DNA of 21,391 nt, taken from Victivallales bacterium (GTDB lineage Bacteria; Verrucomicrobiota; Lentisphaeria; Oligosphaerales; Oligosphaeraceae). The notes below the pieces were generated by a model that worked only from the letters and a program-made list of their open reading frames with translations, searched no databases and was not told the DNA's origin. The stretch is from assembly GCA_017964325.1 (NCBI GenBank), contig JAGCSE010000082.1:1-21391 (forward strand). The letters are read 5' to 3'. Each line of letters begins with the position of its first letter. Positions within the stretch are counted from its first letter, which is position 1. Below, piece by piece: positions 8,468-16,133 of this stretch. Position numbers and translations under genes: made by a program.

Positions 8468-8618
8468 CTTAAAGCTTAAAGCTTAAAGCAAATACCATAA
8501 GCCTTAAGCTTAAAGCAAAATACTAGACGAAAGATATTTATTTTGTATAGCTTTTGGCTTCGCAGGCAGCCTGCATTTCGCATTTCGCTTTCGGCTTTTA
8601 GCTTTCAGCTTTTAGCTT
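8467..8618. repeat. Heptameric repeat element A, upstream of rsmI
   Basis: The left arm holds GCTTAAA units at 8467, 8474, 8481 and 8508 plus GCCTTAA at 8501; its first G is the last base of the preceding gene's stop codon. A unique core follows (about 8515-8572). The right arm has uninterrupted 7-bp units GCATTTC, GCATTTC, GCTTTCG, GCTTTTA, GCTTTCA, GCTTTTA (8573-8614), then GCTT directly against ATG 8619. The right arm is roughly the reverse complement of the left, so the element can fold as an imperfect hairpin. There is no Shine-Dalgarno sequence or clear promoter in it. Confidence 0.88.
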
Positions 8619-9329
8619 ATGAAACTCTACCTCATCGCAACCCCTATCGGCAACCTTGGCGACATGGCGCCACGCGCCATTGAAACCATCAAAAGCCTGG
8701 ACGTGCTATTCTGCGAAGACACGCGCCATACAGGCAACTTGTTGTCGCTGTTGGACATACCACGTCCCCCCATCATTCTTTCCAATCACGACCACAATGA
8801 ACGCGGCAATGCCGCCCGCATCGTCGAATATCTAGATGCGGGCAAGACAGTCGGCATTTGCAGCGACGCAGGCTGCCCTGTCATCAGCGATCCAGGCTAT
8901 CCAGCCGTCCGAGCGGCCATCGAAGCAGGTCATGACGTCATTCCGATTCCTGGCCCCAACGCCGCTATTCTGGCGTTGATGACGGCAGGTCTGCCCGCCT
9001 CAAGCTTTACGTTCAAAGGATTTCCACCGCGCAAGCCTGGCCATCGCCGTCGTTTTCTGGAAGAAGAAAAAAGTTCACGGCATACGCTCGTCTTCTATGA
9101 ATCGCCGTTTCGGATCGGAAAACTACTGGAGGAGGCGTTGGAAATATTGGGCGACCGCAACGCCGCCGTCTGCCTGGAGCTGACGAAGCAGTTTGAGCGT
9201 GTCCACCGCGCTCCCCTCTCGCAGCTCGCTGCGGATTTCAAGGATAAAAAAGTCAAAGGCGAAGCAGTCATCGTCATTGAAGGCAATCGGCAAGATGCCT
9301 CGCAAGATGATGACTCTATAGAAGCTTAA
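8619..9329 (+). CDS. rsmI: 16S rRNA (cytidine(1402)-2'-O)-methyltransferase
   Basis: The product methylates the 2'-O of C1402 in the decoding centre of 16S rRNA using SAM. The 236-residue protein has the full family signature in order: LYLIATPIGNLGDM (near the N-terminus), LFCEDTRHTGNLL, the SDAGCPVISDPGYP loop, PIPGPNAAILALMTAGLP, GFPPRK, VFYESPFRI and LELTKQFERVHR. The core is complete; the extreme C-terminus (ASQDDDSIEA) is non-conserved and ends in a TAA that belongs to the first heptamer of the downstream repeat array. The start abuts the upstream array with no ribosome binding site. The gene is normally a conserved housekeeping gene, so its repeat-bound position is unusual but need not mean transfer. 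Confidence 0.96.
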   Translation: MKLYLIATPIGNLGDMAPRAIETIKSLDVLFCEDTRHTGNLLSLLDIPRPPIILSNHDHNERGNAARIVEYLDAGKTVGICSDAGCPVISDPGYPAVRAAIEAGHDVIPIPGPNAAILALMTAGLPASSFTFKGFPPRKPGHRRRFLEEEKSSRHTLVFYESPFRIGKLLEEALEILGDRNAAVCLELTKQFERVHRAPLSQLAADFKDKKVKGEAVIVIEGNRQDASQDDDSIEA

Positions 9330-9498
9330 AGCCTAAAGCTTAAAGCTAAAAGCAAAGGCCTAAAGCTTAAAGCATAAAGCAAAGCCCAAAACTTAAAAGC
9401 AAAAGACAGAAGACTTAAGACAAAAGCCCAAAGCTCTAGACACACTTAATCCCTTGAATCTCATGTATTTGCTTTTAGCTTTCAGCTTTTAGCTTTCA
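9324..9498. repeat. Heptameric repeat element B, downstream of rsmI
   Basis: The left arm starts inside the last codons of rsmI and runs as degenerate units of about 7 bp: GCTTAAA (9324), GCCTAAA (9331), GCTTAAA (9338), GCTAAAA (9345), GCCTAAA (9358), GCTTAAA (9365), GCATAAA (9372), decaying through about 9432 (ACTTAAAAGC, GACTTAA, GCCCAAA). After a unique core (about 9433-9470) the right arm has GCTTTTA, GCTTTCA, GCTTTTA, GCTTTCA (9471-9498). The first 25 nt of that arm (9471-9495) are identical to 8594-8618 of element A. Confidence 0.88.
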
Positions 9499-9516
9499 TC
9501 TGAGCATCGCTCAGAT
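9498..9516. other. Perfect 8-bp hairpin overlapping the stop of the formyltransferase gene
   Basis: ATCTGAGC (9498-9505) and GCTCAGAT (9509-9516) flank a 3-nt loop. The minus-strand stop codon (9511-9513) is in the stem. No T-run follows on either strand, so Rho-independent termination is doubtful; 3'-end protection of the mRNA is possible. Confidence 0.55.
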
Positions 9517-10410
9517 AAAAACTGGCTCTTTCTGCCCGTTTGCATTATAAATAACGGTTTCCACCTTCTTCCATGTCTCGCCGATGCGGTAGCAGAGCAC
9601 GCCGTTTTCATCCGTCCCGAAGCGGCCTTCCGCATAGTCCATCACGACTTTCGGCAGGACGACCCAGTCGCCCTTTTCCTTCAAATTATTCTGGTTGGCT
9701 TTTGCGACCGTCTCCAAATCATCGCCAAAACCGCCCTTCGGGCGGATCATCGGACGGCGACGTTGGTCTTCCAGCAGTTGCGAGGCCGAAAATCCCATGA
9801 AATCAATGGGCACTTCGCCTGAAATGCCGAGCACGGGACCACTGTCCATCTCGCCGCCTTTCCCTGTATAGGTTTGAGCGATGATGACACTGCTACGCAG
9901 GAACGTAAGTCCCGCCAGAATCGCACGTTCAATCGGCAGCGTATGAAGGCCGACCAAGACGCGCTGCCCCGCAACCGTATAGGTCAAATCGCCTGGATGC
10001 ACGTTCAAGCAGGGGAAATCGTTCGTCAGATTCGTCAGCGGCACAAATCCCGCGAACACGGCGAAATCCAACTCCAGCTTCTTCAATTTCTTCCGAAGAC
10101 CGTCCGTCCATTGCTGACGAAGCTCCTGCCCGCGCGGAGTCGCCAACGAAACACGGCTCTCACCGTGCGAATTGTAGAATTTGCGGATGTCCGACTCGAT
10201 GACCGGCACTCCGAAAGCCTTTCCTATTTCCCTTGCGCGACTCGTCTCAGGCGCATCCGTCACCAAAGCCATCATGTCCAGCACGGGCGTGGACAGTTTG
10301 GAAAGCGTCATCAAAAGATGTTCGGCGTTGCTTCCCGAACCGCTGAGAAAAATCGCGGTGCGGGGCAGTTTATGCCTTCCTTCTTGCAAAAGTGGCTTGA
10401 TCGTTTCCAT
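9511..10410 (-). CDS. PurN-like formyltransferase family protein
   Basis: The fold resembles glycinamide ribonucleotide formyltransferase (Formyl_trans_N), which moves a formyl group from 10-formyl-THF to an amine. The signature FLSGSGSNAEHLL lies near residues 23-35, and the expected catalytic residues appear present: N136 and H138 in LNVHPGDL, and D189 in EMDSGPVLG. The spacing to the aspartate is longer than in PurN, implying an insertion, and the protein has about 299 residues against roughly 200 for PurN, the excess mostly C-terminal. The start chosen is ATG 10410 because AAGGAGA (10418-10424) lies 7 nt upstream; an ATG at 10446 would put that ribosome site inside the gene. No purine gene is nearby, so the true acceptor is uncertain and the symbol purN is not assigned. 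Confidence 0.8.
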   Translation of the reverse strand: METIKPLLQEGRHKLPRTAIFLSGSGSNAEHLLMTLSKLSTPVLDMMALVTDAPETSRAREIGKAFGVPVIESDIRKFYNSHGESRVSLATPRGQELRQQWTDGLRKKLKKLELDFAVFAGFVPLTNLTNDFPCLNVHPGDLTYTVAGQRVLVGLHTLPIERAILAGLTFLRSSVIIAQTYTGKGGEMDSGPVLGISGEVPIDFMGFSASQLLEDQRRRPMIRPKGGFGDDLETVAKANQNNLKEKGDWVVLPKVVMDYAEGRFGTDENGVLCYRIGETWKKVETVIYNANGQKEPVFI

Positions 10411-10417
10411 TTCTTCG

Positions 10418-10424
10418 TCTCCTT
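10418..10424 (-). promoter_or_regulatory. Ribosome binding site deciding the formyltransferase start
   Basis: On the minus strand this reads AAGGAGA, 7 nt before ATG 10410, and argues against the ATG at 10446. Confidence 0.75.
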
Positions 10425-10631
10425 GTCTTTCCTTTCGTATATTCAATTTTGTTCAATATCCACTGTGGATGCCCCCCCATACCCTCTTCTGCTCATCCAT
10501 CAAAAAAAATTAAACTAATGATAATACACCATGTTTTCACTAAATGCGAATTAAAATGCCAATTTTTTATGCTAAAAAACAATATATTTCATCTTAAAAC
10601 AAGAAAAATGATATTTTTTGGCTAAAAAACA

Positions 10632-10661
10632 TTGACATACAGCCAAAATAAAGCATAGTAT
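10632..10661 (+). promoter_or_regulatory. Sigma70-type promoter of the small exported protein gene
   Basis: A perfect TTGACA (10632-10637) is followed after 18 bp by TAGTAT (10656-10661); an overlapping TATTAT at 10659-10664 is the alternative. The leader would be about 60 nt, leading to AAAAGGAG at 10715-10722, 8 nt before ATG 10731. Confidence 0.6.
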
Positions 10662-10730
10662 TATATTTGCAGTAACATAGATTGAGAAAAATTTCCAATA
10701 ACATATTCCATATAAAAAGGAGCTTCACAC

Positions 10731-11252
10731 ATGAAGAAAACTGGCTTGATTCTGTTGACGGCGATTTTCACCATCCTGCTGTCAAAACCTGCGGATGCCT
10801 TGAGCATGAACCCCTTCAAGCGGGAAGGCCGCACGCGCGCCCACACCCTGATGGTCACAGGCAATTTCGTAGATGCCCGCCTGCTTGCCGAACTTGCGCA
10901 GCACCGCACCAAGCAGCCCATCATCCTCCTCTCGCCTGATGGCTTCCAAAACTACCAGTTGTTCTTCATGCCGCCTGGAGACAAGGCCGTCGTTGAACCA
11001 AGCGACAATTTCCTCAGCCTCGTGGATTTCATCAACCCGCGCCGCATCGTCATTCTCGGCGACGTCAACTATGTTCCGCAAACCTTCATCGACAAGGCGC
11101 GTGAAAAGCACACCGTGTTCGTCCTCAACAGCTCGGACTGGTCAAAGAACGCAGACGCGCTCGGTGACCTCCTCAAACAGCCGAAACTCACAAGACTCTA
11201 CGAAGACTACCGCAAACGTCTGCATGAAACCAACAATCCAGACAAGCAATAA
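10731..11252 (+). CDS. Small exported protein, possibly CWB2-like fold
   Basis: I do not firmly recognise this 173-residue protein. It starts with a clear signal peptide (MKKTGLILLTAIFTILLSKPADA), so it is periplasmic or surface-located. The mature part alternates predicted beta-strands and helices: HTLMVTGNFVDARLLAELAQ, then PIILLSPDG, then RRIVILGDVNYVPQTFIDKA, then HTVFVLNSSDW. This order and spacing recall one unit of the cell-wall-binding repeat 2 family (NFxDALxxxxLA, PILLT, IYIIGG, V.RI.G.DR), but the match is by eye and weak. ATG 10731 has a strong Shine-Dalgarno (AAAAGGAG) and a good promoter. The ABC-2 permease gene begins 57 bp downstream on the same strand, so the two are probably co-transcribed and may act together at the envelope. 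Confidence 0.75.
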   Translation: MKKTGLILLTAIFTILLSKPADALSMNPFKREGRTRAHTLMVTGNFVDARLLAELAQHRTKQPIILLSPDGFQNYQLFFMPPGDKAVVEPSDNFLSLVDFINPRRIVILGDVNYVPQTFIDKAREKHTVFVLNSSDWSKNADALGDLLKQPKLTRLYEDYRKRLHETNNPDKQ

Positions 11253-11309
11253 CATCCGTTAGACATCACCTCCACCGTTCCATCGGCGTGGAATACATCG
11301 GAAGACACC

Positions 11310-12749
11310 ATGTTCACCTGTCTATATCAAATATCAAAGAACACATTCCGCGAAGCATTGCGTGAGCCCATCTATCTGCTGGTGCTCATCAGCGCATTGT
11401 GCCTGATTGGATTGTTCCCAATTTGCAGTATGTTCGTCTTCCGCGCACAGGAAAAACTGGTCATCGACAGCTCCATGACGACCATGATGGTGCTGGGCTG
11501 GAGCGTAGCCGTGTTAATCGCCAGCTATGCCGTCTCGCGTGAAATCGACAACGGCACCGCCCTTCTGCTCCTCTCCAAGCCCGTCCAACGCCCTGTCTTC
11601 ATCATCGCCAAGATAATCGGCATCCTCGCCGCCGTCACCATCTTCTGGTTCCTCACCGCCACCGCCACCATCATCACGTTGCGTGTCGCAGAAGACCAGT
11701 TCAGATTTGACACGACCATGATGTCGCTCTATTTCGGCGCAATCCTGCTGTCTTTCGCAATCGCGGGAGCCTTCAACTACGCCAATCAGGCATCGTTCGG
11801 CATGAGCACTGTCTTCAGCCTGGCCATCATCCTGCCGCTCGTCGCGTTAGTCGGTCAGTTCAAGCCTTATAAAGATGCGGAAGTCGTCACGGGGCTCTCG
11901 TGGTACATCGTGCCCGCGCTCGTGCTCATCCTGTTCTCACTGCTTGCGATGGGAGCTTTGGCGACCACCCTCTCGACGCGGTTCGGCCTAGTCTCCAACA
12001 TCCTTCTCTGCCTTGTCTTCTTCATCATCGGCCTGATGTCGGATTATATCCTTGGAAGAAAAGCCCGCGAGCCCTGGAGCGACTCCGTCCCCAAAGGAAC
12101 GCAGCCGCTTTGGATGGCCACATATCGCTTTGCACCAACGGAACGTGCGGACATCGGCAAATGGGAGCGGCCTGTTCCCATTGACGAATCATTCCCGTTC
12201 ACCGTCTGGTCCTCCGAAGACAAATCCGCCTCGATTCTTGAAAAGGAAGACCCGAAAGACCTGCCGCAGCTCGGCGCCAATCCGCAGAAGCAATGGCAGA
12301 ACGGACAAGGCTGGGCCGTCGATCCCAACGACATCTCCGGCAAAATTCTCTATATGGCGCAATATGACGCCGATAATGAAACAAAACACTGGACAGTTAT
12401 CAAAATTGCCAACGAAGCAGAAAATGTAAATCGCGATTCCAAGGACATCGAAGATTCGTATGACGCCTACGTGTTCCGTCGGTCGGGAAATCCACCGCGC
12501 ACGCCGGTTGGAGGGAATTTCCTGTCGCCAATTCCTGGCGGCGGGAGCTATATGGCCAGCTTCGCATACGCGCTCGTACCGAACTGGCAACTTTTCTGGA
12601 TGGCGGACGCCATGGCCATCAAAAAGGCTATTCCTTGGGCATACGTCGGATATGGTTTCGTCTATGTCACGTTGTTTGTCATCCTCCTGATATTCTTCGC
12701 GATCTTCCTCTTCGGAGACCGAGAAGTCGGCAAGCAAATTGTCGAATAG
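11310..12749 (+). CDS. ABC-2 type transporter permease
   Basis: This 479-residue integral membrane protein has about seven hydrophobic segments in residues 21-250 (for example 21-44, 57-77, 95-125, 163-182, 193-221, 226-250), then a soluble region of roughly 190 residues (about 251-442), and a final membrane span (about 443-470) ending in a short charged tail. The N-terminal pattern (FREALREPIY, then SREIDNGTALLLLSKPVQRPVFIIAK) is typical of ABC-2 permeases of the NosY/YhaP-like type, in which the segment after the second span contacts the ATPase. No ATPase gene is in the window; it must be encoded elsewhere. The long soluble insert is probably extracytoplasmic and unusual in size. Ribosome site is weak (GGAAGA). 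Substrate unknown. Confidence 0.88.
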   Translation: MFTCLYQISKNTFREALREPIYLLVLISALCLIGLFPICSMFVFRAQEKLVIDSSMTTMMVLGWSVAVLIASYAVSREIDNGTALLLLSKPVQRPVFIIAKIIGILAAVTIFWFLTATATIITLRVAEDQFRFDTTMMSLYFGAILLSFAIAGAFNYANQASFGMSTVFSLAIILPLVALVGQFKPYKDAEVVTGLSWYIVPALVLILFSLLAMGALATTLSTRFGLVSNILLCLVFFIIGLMSDYILGRKAREPWSDSVPKGTQPLWMATYRFAPTERADIGKWERPVPIDESFPFTVWSSEDKSASILEKEDPKDLPQLGANPQKQWQNGQGWAVDPNDISGKILYMAQYDADNETKHWTVIKIANEAENVNRDSKDIEDSYDAYVFRRSGNPPRTPVGGNFLSPIPGGGSYMASFAYALVPNWQLFWMADAMAIKKAIPWAYVGYGFVYVTLFVILLIFFAIFLFGDREVGKQIVE

Positions 12750-12778
12750 CTGCAAAGCCACCTGCAAGTCGATATGAG

Positions 12779-12822
12779 CCGTCGGCCCGCCAGAAAAATG
12801 CCATGGCGGAGTCGGCGGTTTT
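12779..12822 (+). terminator. Probable terminator after the permease gene
   Basis: CCGTCGGC-CCGCCA (12779-12792) pairs with TGGCGGAGTCGGCGG (12804-12818), with two G-T wobbles and one bulged base, an 11-nt loop and TTTT at 12819-12822. The T-run is short. It separates the permease from metG. Confidence 0.5.
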
Positions 12823-12868
12823 CATATATCTATAAATCAATAAATTATCATATATGAAGGACAACAGT

Positions 12869-14803
12869 ATGAACGAACACAATTTCTACATCACAACACC
12901 TATTTATTATGTCAATGACATCCCGCATATCGGGCATGCTTATACGACCATTCTCGCAGACGTACTCGCGCAATACCACCGTCTGCTCGGTGAAAAGACG
13001 TTCTTCCTGACGGGTACGGATGAACACGGCCAAAAGGTGCAGCGCGCCGCCCAACTGACAGGCTGTACGCCTATCGAACACTGTGACAAGCTCGTCGTCC
13101 GCTTCCAAGACCTTTGGAAACGCCTCGGCATCACCAACGACGATTTCATCCGCACAACGCAACAACGCCACAAGACAATCGTCCAGAAGATTTTACAGGA
13201 TTTCTACGACCGCGATTTAATCTACTCGTCCACCTATAAAGGATGGTACTGCGTTCCCGATGAACGCTATTTCACGGAAAAAGACCTCGTGAACGGATGC
13301 TGCCCAGACTGCGGCCGTCCAGTCGAACAACTGGAGGAAAAAAGCTATTTCTTCAAAATGGGCCAATATCAGGAATGGCTCATCGACTACATCGAAAACC
13401 ATCCGACTTTCATCCTGCCAGAACACCGCCGCCAGGAGACCCTCGGCTTCCTGCGCAATGAAAAGCTCGGCGACCTGTGCATCAGCCGCCCGAAGGCCCG
13501 TCTCGCATGGGGCATCGAACTCCCGTTTGATCCAGATTACGTAACTTACGTATGGTTCGATGCTTTAGTCAACTACATCTCCGCTGTCGGCTATCTTGCC
13601 GACAACGAGAAATTCGAAACATGGTGGCCCGCATCCTGCCATTTGATCGGCAAAGACATCCTCCGCACCCACTCCGTCTTCTGGCCCACCATGCTCCACG
13701 CCATGGGCCTGCCGATGCCAAAAACGATTTTCGCCCATGGCTGGTGGCTCGTCGGCACAACCAAGATGAGCAAATCCCTCCACAACGTCGTCAATCCAAT
13801 GGATATGGTTGACAAATACGGAGTCGATCCGTTCCGCTATTTCCTGATGGCCGCCATGAATCTCGGGCTTGACGCGTCGTTCACGGAAAAACTCTTTGTC
13901 GAACGCTACAACGCCGAACTCGCAAACGACCTCGGAAACCTCTCCAGCCGAGTCATTTCCATGATCAAACGCAACGTCAATGGACAGATTCCCGCCTATT
14001 CCGAACCAGGCGACGACGAGAAGGAACTTGTCGATTCCACAATGACAGCCGTGAAGGAAATGGCCGCGGCCGTCCAGAATATGCAATTGGACAGAGGCCT
14101 TGCCATCATCAACCACGCCGTCCGCGAAGGCAACCGTTATTTCGATAAGATGAAGCCGTGGGCCCTCGCCAAGGAAGGCAAGTCAGACGAACTCGGCAAG
14201 GTGCTGCGCCACACGGCTGAATGCCTCCGCATCGTCTCCGGCCTGCTCTATCCCGTCATGCCCGGCAAGATGTCACAGCTCCGCAAGACACTCGGCGTCG
14301 CAGAAGACGATATTATCCCCAGCATCGAAAAGCTCAGCGTCTGGAATGGCTTGCAGGACGGCGCAGCCGTTCTTGATTTCACGCCCCTTTTCCCACGTGT
14401 CGAACCGATTAAGGAAGAAGACGATGCGGCAGCCGATGCCGCCGCCAAAAGCAAGCAAAAGGACAATCAGCCCGCCGCCAACGTCATCACTATTGATGAA
14501 GTCGGAAAAGTCCAGTTGAAAACCGCAGTCGTCGCCTCCGCCGAAAAAGTGAAAGATGCCGACAAGCTGCTTCTCTTGAAGATTCAGCTCGGAGATGAAG
14601 AACGGCAGATTGTTTCAGGAATCGCCGAATACTACAAGCCGGAAGAACTCGTCGGCAAGACAATTGTCGTCATCGCCAACCTGAAACCTGCCATTCTGCG
14701 CGGCATCGAGTCCAACGGCATGTTGCTTGCCGCAAAGAAAGGCAAGACGCTCCGTCTTGTCACAACCGACGGCGACATCGCCTCGGGAGCATCCGTCGGC
14801 TGA
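12869..14803 (+). CDS. metG: Methionyl-tRNA synthetase
   Basis: The enzyme charges tRNA-Met with methionine. The class I signatures are intact: PHIGHAYT (HIGH-type, residues 19-26) and KMSKS (299-303). GTDEHGQK, the zinc-knuckle-like CCPDCGRP segment and VWFDALVNYI are also family hallmarks. A Glu/Asp/Ala/Lys-rich linker leads to a C-terminal EMAP/Trbp111-type tRNA-binding domain (about 539-644: VGKVQLKTAVVASAEKV, then RQIVSGIAEYY and SNGMLLAA). The 644-residue length fits the dimeric form with this appended domain. ATG 12869 is chosen because GAAGGA (12856-12861) stands 7 nt upstream; the ATG at 12854 overlaps that site. It has its own gap from the permease and a terminator downstream, so is probably a single-gene unit. 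Confidence 0.97.
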   Translation: MNEHNFYITTPIYYVNDIPHIGHAYTTILADVLAQYHRLLGEKTFFLTGTDEHGQKVQRAAQLTGCTPIEHCDKLVVRFQDLWKRLGITNDDFIRTTQQRHKTIVQKILQDFYDRDLIYSSTYKGWYCVPDERYFTEKDLVNGCCPDCGRPVEQLEEKSYFFKMGQYQEWLIDYIENHPTFILPEHRRQETLGFLRNEKLGDLCISRPKARLAWGIELPFDPDYVTYVWFDALVNYISAVGYLADNEKFETWWPASCHLIGKDILRTHSVFWPTMLHAMGLPMPKTIFAHGWWLVGTTKMSKSLHNVVNPMDMVDKYGVDPFRYFLMAAMNLGLDASFTEKLFVERYNAELANDLGNLSSRVISMIKRNVNGQIPAYSEPGDDEKELVDSTMTAVKEMAAAVQNMQLDRGLAIINHAVREGNRYFDKMKPWALAKEGKSDELGKVLRHTAECLRIVSGLLYPVMPGKMSQLRKTLGVAEDDIIPSIEKLSVWNGLQDGAAVLDFTPLFPRVEPIKEEDDAAADAAAKSKQKDNQPAANVITIDEVGKVQLKTAVVASAEKVKDADKLLLLKIQLGDEERQIVSGIAEYYKPEELVGKTIVVIANLKPAILRGIESNGMLLAAKKGKTLRLVTTDGDIASGASVG

Positions 14804-14821
14804 TGACTGACTCCTAACTAT

Positions 14822-14852
14822 ATGGGTGGCGGGACATTATTCCGCCGCCCAT
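14822..14852 (+). terminator. Hairpin after metG
   Basis: ATGGGTGGCGG (14822-14832) pairs with CCGCCGCCCAT (14842-14852) over 11 bp with one T-G wobble and a 9-nt loop. The downstream T content is weak (CTCAATTTGTC), so termination may be partial and allow read-through into the kinase gene. Confidence 0.55.
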
Positions 14853-14903
14853 CTCAATTTGTCATTCCATTCATATCACTTGCAATTAAAAAAGGAGAAC
14901 ACC

Positions 14904-15983
14904 ATGGCCCTTGAATTCAAAGCCGACGCGAAGTACGCCGCCCTCGTTCCGACCAGCATGGGAATCCGCCTCACTCCGCCCGACGGTCAGCCGTTCCATT
15001 GCGCGGACACCTTCAAACTGCAGGTGACCTCCGCAGAAACGAACGTTGTCAGCATCCCCTCCTACTTGGGCATGCCTGTCAAAGTTCTGACGGCTTTCGT
15101 AAAGGACAGCCCCATCGCCCGCATGATCAAGGACAATCTCGCCAGCCGTCACATGGATTATGAAGGCCCCGAAATCGAACAGGGCGGTCCATGGGGCTAC
15201 CGCCATCAGTTCAATCTCGCAGATTCAGGCTTCGGTTCACGCGGCCCGCGCGTCCAAAACGACCGTGCAGGTGAAGTCGGCCGCATTCTCGATGTCAAAT
15301 ATTTCGATTTGGACCGCATCTTCGGCAAGGAAGGCGTGAAAATCGTCCATCTTTCCGGTCTTGTCGGCGCCCTTTCCGAAAGCACAAGCAAGTTCTGCCT
15401 CGAAATCGCCCGTACTGCGAAAAAGAACGGCACGAAGATTTCCTTCGACCTCAACTACCGCGCATCCTTCTGGAAAGGCCGCGAACAGGAATTGCACGAC
15501 ACGTTCTCCGAAATCGCCAGCTTGGCCGACGTGTTGATCGGCAACGAAGAAGATTTCCAGCTCTGCCTCGGCATCAAAGGCCCCGAAGCAGGCGGAAAGG
15601 ACATCTCCGCGAAAATCGAAAATTTCAAGGAAATGGTGAACCGCGTCAAAGCGGCCTATCCGAACGCCTACGCGTTCGCAACGACGCTGCGCGAAGTTGT
15701 TAACACCAACTGCCACCGTTGGGGCGCCATCACGAACATCGGCGGAGAATGGTCGGTCGTCGAACCGCGCGAAATCCACGTGCTCGACCGCATCGGCGGC
15801 GGCGACGGCTTCGTCGGCGGCTTCCTCTACGCCATGCTGAAAGGCTGGGAGCCCGAAAAGTGGATTCAGTTCGGTTGGGCGACCGGCGCCCTCGCCACGA
15901 CGCATCTGACCGACTACGCGCAGCCCGCAGATGAAGAACAAGTCTGGAGCATCTGGGGCGGCAATGCCCGCGTAAAACGCTGA
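14904..15983 (+). CDS. PfkB-family sugar kinase, probably 2-keto-3-deoxygluconate kinase
   Basis: The 359-residue cytoplasmic protein is a ribokinase-like (PfkB) kinase. The C-terminal signature DRIGGGDGFVGGFLYAML carries the anion-hole glycines and the catalytic base D301. The N-terminal motif is a variant form (AETNVVSIPSYLGMPVKVLTAF), and VHLSGLVGAL, SFDLNYRASFW and VLIGNEEDF fit the KDG-kinase subgroup, which makes KDPG from 2-keto-3-deoxygluconate in uronate breakdown. ATG 14904 follows AAGGAGA (14892-14898) with a 5-nt gap; the longer open frame from GTG 14826 would begin inside the metG terminator and is rejected. The region at 119-136 (DSGFGSRGPRVQNDRAGE) is an insertion-like loop. 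The kinase family is certain; KDG specificity is inferred, though nearby glycosidases fit a carbohydrate role. Confidence 0.88.
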   Translation: MALEFKADAKYAALVPTSMGIRLTPPDGQPFHCADTFKLQVTSAETNVVSIPSYLGMPVKVLTAFVKDSPIARMIKDNLASRHMDYEGPEIEQGGPWGYRHQFNLADSGFGSRGPRVQNDRAGEVGRILDVKYFDLDRIFGKEGVKIVHLSGLVGALSESTSKFCLEIARTAKKNGTKISFDLNYRASFWKGREQELHDTFSEIASLADVLIGNEEDFQLCLGIKGPEAGGKDISAKIENFKEMVNRVKAAYPNAYAFATTLREVVNTNCHRWGAITNIGGEWSVVEPREIHVLDRIGGGDGFVGGFLYAMLKGWEPEKWIQFGWATGALATTHLTDYAQPADEEQVWSIWGGNARVKR

Positions 15984-15998
15984 TACGCAATATCTTTC

Positions 15999-16045
15999 AT
16001 GCAATGAGGCGATAATGCTTTACACATCGCCTCACTGCATTTTTT
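15999..16045 (+). terminator. Intrinsic terminator of the sugar kinase gene
   Basis: ATGCAATGAGGCGAT (15999-16013) pairs with ATCGCCTCACTGCAT (16026-16040) over 15 positions with one mismatch and a 12-nt loop, followed by a T-run to 16045. It lies 15 nt after the stop codon. Confidence 0.88.
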
Positions 16046-16073
16046 ACTTGCTTTTCTAAATATTCCATCACAC

Positions 16074-16112
16074 AAAAAAACGGCGGCCAATATTATCAGC
16101 CGCCGTTTTTTT
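16074..16112. terminator. Bidirectional intrinsic terminator between convergent genes
   Basis: Seven A plus CGGCGGC (16074-16087) pair perfectly with GCCGCCG plus seven T (16099-16112) around an 11-nt loop. The A and T tracts make it functional in both directions, backing up the kinase terminator and ending the minus-strand pseudopilin transcript 22 nt beyond its stop. Confidence 0.92.
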
Positions 16113-16133
16113 CAAGCAAGAAATCCAATCAGA

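Larger units (their letters stand above)
10411..10730. other. Divergent AT-rich spacer
   Basis: This 320-bp spacer holds no supported gene. It has a short dyad ATCCAC-T-GTGGAT (10458-10470) beside a run of seven C (10472-10478), in the probable leader of the minus-strand gene. An 11-bp direct repeat GCTAAAAAACA occurs at 10570-10580, with a close copy (last base T in place of A after AAC) at 10621. The plus-strand promoter and ribosome site are listed separately. The sequence is much more AT-rich than the neighbouring genes. Confidence 0.55.

Noticed and set aside
8467..9498. Heptamer arrays considered as a CRISPR array
   Set aside because: Units are 7 bp, contiguous and without spacers.
11278..11293. 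CCATCGGCGT shared with the 33-bp repeat, inside a 5-bp inverted repeat TTCCA/TGGAA
   Set aside because: Only a 10-mer match with no further similarity; probably chance, and the stem is too short to call.
12854..12868. Earlier ATG for metG
   Set aside because: The GAAGGA ribosome site at 12856-12861 overlaps it and is well placed for ATG 12869, where the conserved N-terminus begins.
14826..14903. GTG-started extension of the sugar kinase
   Set aside because: It starts inside the metG terminator hairpin, while ATG 14904 has a strong AAGGAGA site.
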